A stretch of DNA of 17,978 bases from Dehalococcoidia bacterium (lineage in GTDB: Bacteria > Chloroflexota > Dehalococcoidia > UBA2979): positions 1-17,978 of the forward strand of contig JALOAM010000049.1 in NCBI GenBank assembly GCA_023228765.1. Reading direction: 5' to 3'. This document shows, piece by piece, positions 14,371 to 17,978 of this stretch. How positions within the stretch are numbered: position 1 is the stretch's first letter; each line of letters begins with the position of its first letter. Both the position numbers and the translations under genes were made by a program. The notes beneath the pieces were generated by a model that saw only the letters and a list, made by a program, of their open reading frames with translations, ran no database searches and was not told the DNA's origin.

Positions 14371-15591
14371 ATGAGTGCGAACGTGCCGCCCCCCGGCGCG
14401 ATAGCGGGCGGGCCGCTGTCCGGCATCCGCGTGCTGGACTTCACTCGCTACCAGCAGGGCCCCATGGCCACGGTGTTCCTCTCCGACCTCGGGTGCGAGG
14501 TCGTGAAGGTGGAGGAGCCCGGTGGCGAGCCGGGGCGCGCGAACGGCCTGCAGCCGGACGGCTTCTCCGCGTACTTCGAGGCACACAACCGCGGGAAGAA
14601 GAGCATCACCCTGGACCTCCGTATCGAGGCGGCACGCGACGCCGCGCGTCGCCTCGTGCCCGGCTTCGACGTGGTCGTCGAGAACTTCCGACCGGGAGTC
14701 ATGGAGCGCTGGGGCCTCGGCTACGACGACCTCCGAGGGCTGCGCGAGGACATCATCCTGGCATCGGGGTCCTCCTGGGGCCGGCTCGGGCCGTGGGGCA
14801 ACCGGCCGGGGTACGACCACGTGGGGCAGGCGCTCTCGGGGGTGATGGTGGAACAGGGCGGCGGTCCGGGCCGGCCACCGCACGCGCTGATCGGCGGGTT
14901 CGCCGACCAGATCGGCGCGATGCTCCTCGCAACCGGCGTGGCGAGCGCGATCGTCGCGCGCGAGCGCTTCGGCATCGGACAGCACGTGGACGTCTCGCTG
15001 ATCGGCGCCATGACCGCCTTGCAGGCGATGCCCCTCACGAGGTACCTGCGCACCGGCAACCAGATCGGCTTCGAGGAACGCCGCGCCGCGACGTACACGC
15101 ACTACGAGTGCGCGGACGGGAAGTACGTCGCTATCGCCGCGAACACACAGGCCTTCTGGGAGCGCCTGTGCGACGCCCTCGAGCGGCCCGACCTGCGCGA
15201 CGACCCACGCTTCGCCGGCCCCTTCGACCGCGCCGAGCACAAGGACGCACTCGTCGAGGAGTTCGAGCGGCACTTCCGCACGAGGACCTCCACGGAGTGG
15301 TGCGAGCGACTCACGTCCGCCGACGTGCCGAACGCTCCGGTGCTCGACTATGCCGGGCTGGCGGAGCACCCTCAGTTCTGGGAGAACGGCTACCTGCAGG
15401 AGATCGACCACCCGAACCTCGGGCGGATGCGCGTCACGGGACCCGCGATCCGCATGAGCGCCACGCCGACCTCCGTCCAGGGCGGGGGCCCTGAGCTGGG
15501 ACAGCACACCGAGGAAGTCCTGCTGGCCGCCGGGTTTACCTGGGACGAGGTCGCCGCCCTCCGCGAGTCGGGCGCGACCCGTACGGTCTAG
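14371..15591 (+). CDS. Class III (CaiB/FRC-family) CoA-transferase
   Basis: A 406-residue family III CoA-transferase. The N-terminal LSGIRVLDFTRYQQGPMATVFLSDLGCEVVKVE binds CoA, then FEAHNRGKKSITLDL, VVVENFRPGVMERWGLGYDDL, and NRPGYDHVGQALSGVM. The nucleophilic aspartate that forms the acyl-Asp anhydride is probably D179 in GGFADQIGAM. GQHVDVSLIGAM follows and the small domain occupies about 220-330. Members form interlocked dimers and move CoA between carboxylates (formyl-CoA/oxalate, carnitine, succinate and aryl substrates) or act as racemases; the substrate cannot be assigned. Length is normal. A GGAGGGAGG site precedes the ATG. The HAD gene follows after 25 bases, so the two are probably one transcript. 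Confidence 0.9.
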   Translation: MSANVPPPGAIAGGPLSGIRVLDFTRYQQGPMATVFLSDLGCEVVKVEEPGGEPGRANGLQPDGFSAYFEAHNRGKKSITLDLRIEAARDAARRLVPGFDVVVENFRPGVMERWGLGYDDLRGLREDIILASGSSWGRLGPWGNRPGYDHVGQALSGVMVEQGGGPGRPPHALIGGFADQIGAMLLATGVASAIVARERFGIGQHVDVSLIGAMTALQAMPLTRYLRTGNQIGFEERRAATYTHYECADGKYVAIAANTQAFWERLCDALERPDLRDDPRFAGPFDRAEHKDALVEEFERHFRTRTSTEWCERLTSADVPNAPVLDYAGLAEHPQFWENGYLQEIDHPNLGRMRVTGPAIRMSATPTSVQGGGPELGQHTEEVLLAAGFTWDEVAALRESGATRTV

Positions 15592-15616
15592 GCGCAGACG
15601 CTCCGAGGAGGGCGCG

Positions 15617-16252
15617 ATGGCAGATCCGGTCACCCACGTGGTGTTCGACCTCGGCGGCGTGTTGGTGTCACACGTGCGGAGCTGGCGCGAGGCCCACGAG
15701 CGCACCACGGCCCCGTGGGACGACTACTACGACACGCCCGAGTTCCTCGAACTCACGCGCCCATCGGTCCTCGACCACATGTCCGGCCGCATCACCCCGG
15801 ATCAGTGGTACTCGACGATGGAGTCGCTCACCGCCGGCCGGCTGAGCCCGGAGCACTGCCGTCTCGTCCTGGAAGCGTGGCTGTACGGGGACTACCCCGG
15901 TGTCGCCGACGTGATCGACGACATCCACGCCGCCGGCCGTGTCACCGCCACCCTCTCGAACACGAACCCCGTCCACTGGGAGCACCAGCTCGAGCACAGC
16001 GAGGCGCTCCGCCGCGTCCAGCACCGGCACGCCAGCCACCTGCTGGGCGCGATCAAGCCCGATCCGGAGATCTTCCACGTCTTCGAGCGCACCACCGGCT
16101 TCGACCGCCGCGGCATCGTCTTCTTCGACGACCTCGAGGAGAACGTCTTCGCCGCCCGCGACGCCGGCTGGCGCGCCGAGCTCGTGGACCACACGGGCGA
16201 CACCGCCGCCCAGCTCCGCGACCACCTCGCCCGCCACGGCGTGTTCGAGTAG
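15617..16252 (+). CDS. HAD-superfamily hydrolase, subfamily IA
   Basis: A 211-residue HAD hydrolase. Motif I is VVFDLGGVLV with nucleophile D11; the usual second Asp is a Gly, as is common in the YihX/epoxide-hydrolase-N group. Motif II is S114 in TLSNTN, motif III K147 in AIKPDPEIF and motif IV D171-D172 in FFDDLEENV. A helical cap lies between about 20 and 95. The substrate is not known; loss of the acid at D+2 usually weakens but does not always abolish phosphatase activity. GAGGAGGG precedes the ATG. It trails the CoA-transferase and ends just before a REP-like hairpin. Confidence 0.87.
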   Translation: MADPVTHVVFDLGGVLVSHVRSWREAHERTTAPWDDYYDTPEFLELTRPSVLDHMSGRITPDQWYSTMESLTAGRLSPEHCRLVLEAWLYGDYPGVADVIDDIHAAGRVTATLSNTNPVHWEHQLEHSEALRRVQHRHASHLLGAIKPDPEIFHVFERTTGFDRRGIVFFDDLEENVFAARDAGWRAELVDHTGDTAAQLRDHLARHGVFE

Positions 16253-16282
16253 GCGCGTTCGAGGCGTCGCCAAACTCCGGCC

Positions 16283-16321
16283 CCCTCTCCCGGCTCGGCG
16301 GGAGAGGGTTGGGGTGAGGGT
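16283..16321 (+). repeat. REP-like hairpin, copy 2
   Basis: CCCTCTCCCG (16283-16292) and CGGGAGAGGG (16299-16308) form a perfect 10-bp stem around loop GCTCGG, followed by GGGGTGAGGGT. It matches copy 1 (2097-2135) at 36 of 39 bases and lies in the same orientation and the same setting, between two convergent genes. It may work as a bidirectional transcript end. Confidence 0.7.
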
Positions 16322-16340
16322 GTCCTCCGCCGCCGGCCCC

Positions 16341-16736
16341 CTACGACCCGACGACCACCTCGAACGGGAGGGAGGCCAGCTCGCGGTCTCCGAGGGTGAT
16401 CGCCACCTCGTGCGGGCCGGCGGTACGCAGGTCCATCTGCACCAGCTCCACCACCATGTTCGCGCGGCCGCGGTCGGCGTCGCCGGAGAGTGCGAGAGTG
16501 ATGGTGCCCTCCACGGGCGTGGTCACATCGCGCCCGTCGGCGTCCGAGATGCGGACGCGGAACGCGTGCGCGCCGAGGTCGTCGCGGTTGAACGAGAACC
16601 GTACGACGGCCACCGCCCGAGGATGCACCGCCGGCAGCTGCCGGAGGTTGATCCGCTCGAAGCCGATGCCCAGGGCGTGGATCTTGCCGCCGCTCTCAGC
16701 GGCGGCATCACAGAGGAAGGCGTAGTCGATCTGCAT
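16341..16736 (-). CDS. DUF6941-like conserved protein
   Basis: A 131-residue beta-rich protein beginning MQIDYAFLCDAAAESGGKIH and continuing ALGIGFERI, the opening typical of proteins grouped as DUF6941 (recalled resemblance, not a search). Later strands include VAVVRFSFNRDDLGAHAFRVRI, MVVELVQMDL and GPHEVAITLGDRELASLPFEVVV, which look like a beta sandwich of the kind often called ligand or carbohydrate binding. No catalytic residues or signal peptide are evident, and its function is unknown. It lies 33 bases downstream of the TlpA-like gene on the same strand, yet has its own TANNNT box exactly 6 bases before the ATG. Confidence 0.75.
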   Translation of the reverse strand: MQIDYAFLCDAAAESGGKIHALGIGFERINLRQLPAVHPRAVAVVRFSFNRDDLGAHAFRVRISDADGRDVTTPVEGTITLALSGDADRGRANMVVELVQMDLRTAGPHEVAITLGDRELASLPFEVVVGS

Positions 16737-16742
16737 CGGTCG

Positions 16743-16748
16743 ATCGTA
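16743..16748 (-). promoter_or_regulatory. -10 box of a probable leaderless start (DUF6941 gene)
   Basis: TACGAT on the minus strand is followed by exactly 6 bases (CGACCG) and the ATG at 16736. No Shine-Dalgarno is seen. It sits in the short gap after the TlpA-like gene, so DUF6941 could be transcribed independently. Confidence 0.5.
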
Positions 16749-16769
16749 CGAGCCGCACCCGGACGCGGG

Positions 16770-17321
16770 TTAGCGGGCTGCCTCGATGCCGTCGGTGAGC
16801 AGGTTGCCGTACACGGGGCCGAAGTTCCGGGCGCGCAGGATGCCCTCGGCGTCGATGAAGAACGAGGCAGGCAGGCCGACGACCCCGTAGTGCTCGCGCA
16901 CGCTCCCCTGCCGGTCCATCACCGTCGGGAAGGTCAGCCCGAACTCGTCGAGGAAGTCGCCGACGACGCTGTCAGACTCCTGCCAGTTCACCGCCAGCAC
17001 CACGACGTCCTGGTCGTCATATACGTGCTGCAGGTCCGGCATCTCCGTCCGGCAGGGCACGCACCACGTCGCCCAGAAGTTGAGGATCACGGGCTGCCCG
17101 CGGAAGTCGGACAGCGACACGCGCTCGCCGCTCCCGGACTTCTCGAGGACGAAGTCCGGTGCGGGCTCACCGAGGGCGGGACGTCCCGCATCCGAGACCA
17201 CCCCCAGCACGTCGCCCTCGACGTCCGCGGGTGCAATGAACTCGCGGTACACGAAGAGCCCACCCACCACGAGCACGATGGCAGCAACGGTCGAGTAGCG
17301 CGCGAAGGTACGGCCGGTCAT
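16770..17321 (-). CDS. TlpA/ResA-like membrane-anchored thiol-disulfide oxidoreductase
   Basis: A thioredoxin-fold protein anchored by one N-terminal membrane helix (STVAAIVLVVGGLFVYREF), with its catalytic domain outside the membrane. GEPAPDFVLEKSGSG and VSLSDFRGQPVILNFWATWCVPC carry the redox pair WCVPC, and GVVGLPASFFID holds the cis-proline. These are standard TlpA/ResA features for reducing disulfides, for example in cytochrome c maturation or periplasmic protein repair; the client is unknown. The frame also allows an ATG at 17339 (189 residues). I prefer ATG 17321 (183 residues) because TACGCT ends 7 bases upstream and neither ATG has a well-spaced Shine-Dalgarno. It may share a transcript with the DUF6941 gene. 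Confidence 0.9.
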   Translation of the reverse strand: MTGRTFARYSTVAAIVLVVGGLFVYREFIAPADVEGDVLGVVSDAGRPALGEPAPDFVLEKSGSGERVSLSDFRGQPVILNFWATWCVPCRTEMPDLQHVYDDQDVVVLAVNWQESDSVVGDFLDEFGLTFPTVMDRQGSVREHYGVVGLPASFFIDAEGILRARNFGPVYGNLLTDGIEAAR

Positions 17322-17328
17322 CCCTCCG

Positions 17329-17334
17329 AGCGTA
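17329..17334 (-). promoter_or_regulatory. -10-like box near the TlpA start
   Basis: TACGCT on the minus strand is separated by 7 bases from the ATG at 17321, one base more than at the other leaderless candidates. It favours 17321 over the in-frame ATG at 17339. Confidence 0.35.
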
Positions 17335-17466
17335 GGCATCCCTCGACATGTGGGGAACGAGGATTGGCGAGCGAAGTGTTAAGGAAAGCCCTCGCCCCAC
17401 GCGCGCGCCGTAACGACGAGGCGGGGTGGCCCGGCAAGCCCCCTGCCGGTATCCCGATCCGCCCGA

Positions 17467-17472
17467 TAGGAT
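17467..17472 (+). promoter_or_regulatory. -10 box of a probable leaderless start (Sir2 gene)
   Basis: TAGGAT is followed by exactly 6 bases (GCCCCC) and the GTG at 17479. AGGA inside it is too far upstream to be a good Shine-Dalgarno. No -35 element is evident. Confidence 0.45.
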
Positions 17473-17478
17473 GCCCCC

Positions 17479-17978
17479 GTGACTTCCCCGAATGACTCGA
17501 CCGCCGGCGCCAACCTTGACCCCGCGTTGCGCGAAGCCATCGCCGAGGCCGCCGCGATCCTTGCGGGGGCGGCGCACACCGTCGTCCTCGCGGGCGCCGG
17601 GATGTCGAAGGAGTCGGGCATCCCCACCTTCCGAGGTGACGGCGGCCTGTGGACGGTCAACGGCGAGCCGCCGCTGAACCAGTACGACACGTTCGCTCTC
17701 GACCCGAAGCGCTGGTGGGAGCGCCGCCTCGAGGAGGCCAACAACCCCGGCGAGTTCGCCCTCGCGATCGAGGCGGCGCAGCCGAACCCGGGGCACCTCG
17801 GCCTCGCGACGCTGGAGGAGATAGGCGTCGTCCGACACCTCATCACCCAGAACATCGATGACCTCCACCGCCGCGCCGGGCAGCGATCCCTGACGGAGAT
17901 CCACGGCAACCGCTACTGGATGCGCTGCATCCGCTGCGAGACACGCTGGCCGAAGGCGGAGTTCATCTTCGACGAGAC
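17479..17978 (+). CDS. Sir2-family NAD-dependent protein deacylase (C-terminus cut by window end)
   Basis: The first 166 residues of a sirtuin. The NAD-binding GAGMSKESGIPTFRG (39-53), PNPGHLGL, the catalytic core TQNIDDLHRRAG (123-134) with its Asn-Ile-Asp, and IHGN (141-144, catalytic H142) are all present. C150 and C153 form the first half of the four-Cys zinc site; the second half lies beyond the window. The enzyme would remove acetyl or other acyl groups from lysines, consuming NAD. The start is GTG at 17479, because no in-frame ATG precedes the NAD motif. It is divergent from the TlpA-like gene, and targets cannot be inferred from the neighbours. Confidence 0.92.
   Translation, partial: MTSPNDSTAGANLDPALREAIAEAAAILAGAAHTVVLAGAGMSKESGIPTFRGDGGLWTVNGEPPLNQYDTFALDPKRWWERRLEEANNPGEFALAIEAAQPNPGHLGLATLEEIGVVRHLITQNIDDLHRRAGQRSLTEIHGNRYWMRCIRCETRWPKAEFIFDE

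Noticed and set aside
15647..15661. HAD hydrolase judged inactive because the second motif I Asp is Gly.
   Set aside because: FDLGGVL is the normal form in a large HAD-IA subgroup, so it is not a sign of decay.
15939..17495. A 518-codon plus-strand open frame spanning three annotated genes.
   Set aside because: It covers the HAD, DUF6941 and TlpA genes in wrong frames and has the low-complexity Ser/Pro/Arg composition of a shadow.

Overview
This window comes from a high-GC bacterium. The gene mix is an F420-type luciferase-like oxidoreductase, CoA-ester enzymes of the thiolase/DUF35 and 2-hydroxyacyl-CoA lyase types, a class III CoA-transferase, a DUF6941 protein and a long HYR-repeat surface protein. 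Together with the mixture of leaderless and Shine-Dalgarno starts, this suggests a Chloroflexota lineage such as a Dehalococcoidia-like group; an actinobacterium is the main alternative. This placement is inference. I see no rRNA, tRNA, CRISPR array, transposase, prophage or plasmid gene, and no gene-free stretch longer than about 300 bases.

Layout. (1) 1-2026: a divergent pair, an HxlR-type regulator (minus, cut by the window start) and a translationally coupled DinB-fold protein plus LLM-class oxidoreductase (plus). A perfect 16-bp palindrome sits between them. (2) 2027-2237: a convergent gap holding one REP-like hairpin and a second G/C-rich hairpin. (3) 2238-6477, all minus: a frameshifted membrane lipoprotein gene, then a thiolase-fold protein without the usual nucleophilic cysteine, its DUF35 zinc-ribbon partner, and a ThDP-dependent 2-hydroxyacyl-CoA lyase-like enzyme. 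The last three form a probable CoA-ester carbon-carbon lyase operon. (4) 6707-10349, plus: a metal-dependent amidohydrolase overlapped by a degenerate metallo-beta-lactamase-fold protein, then a PhoD-like phosphatase. (5) 10358-13483, minus: a 1041-residue secreted HYR/Ig-like protein. (6) 13614-16252, plus: a TetR regulator whose start lies inside a 22-bp near-perfect operator, then a class III CoA-transferase and a HAD hydrolase. (7) 16283-16321: a second copy of the REP-like hairpin, again between convergent genes. (8) 16341-17334, minus: TlpA-like thioredoxin and DUF6941 protein. (9) 17479-end, plus: Sir2 deacetylase, cut by the window end.

The strongest non-coding pattern is a split in start architecture. 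Five starts (6477, 8116, 13614, 16736, 17479) have a -10-like TATAAC or TANNNT exactly 6 nt before the start codon, and a sixth (17321) has one at 7 nt; none of these has a well-spaced Shine-Dalgarno. Other starts (319, 3929, 5629, 14371, 15617) have strong purine-rich Shine-Dalgarno sites. This points to widespread leaderless transcription. The most interesting protein set is the thiolase-fold/DUF35/2-hydroxyacyl-CoA lyase operon, which would pair a retro-aldolase-type complex with a formyl-CoA-releasing lyase.
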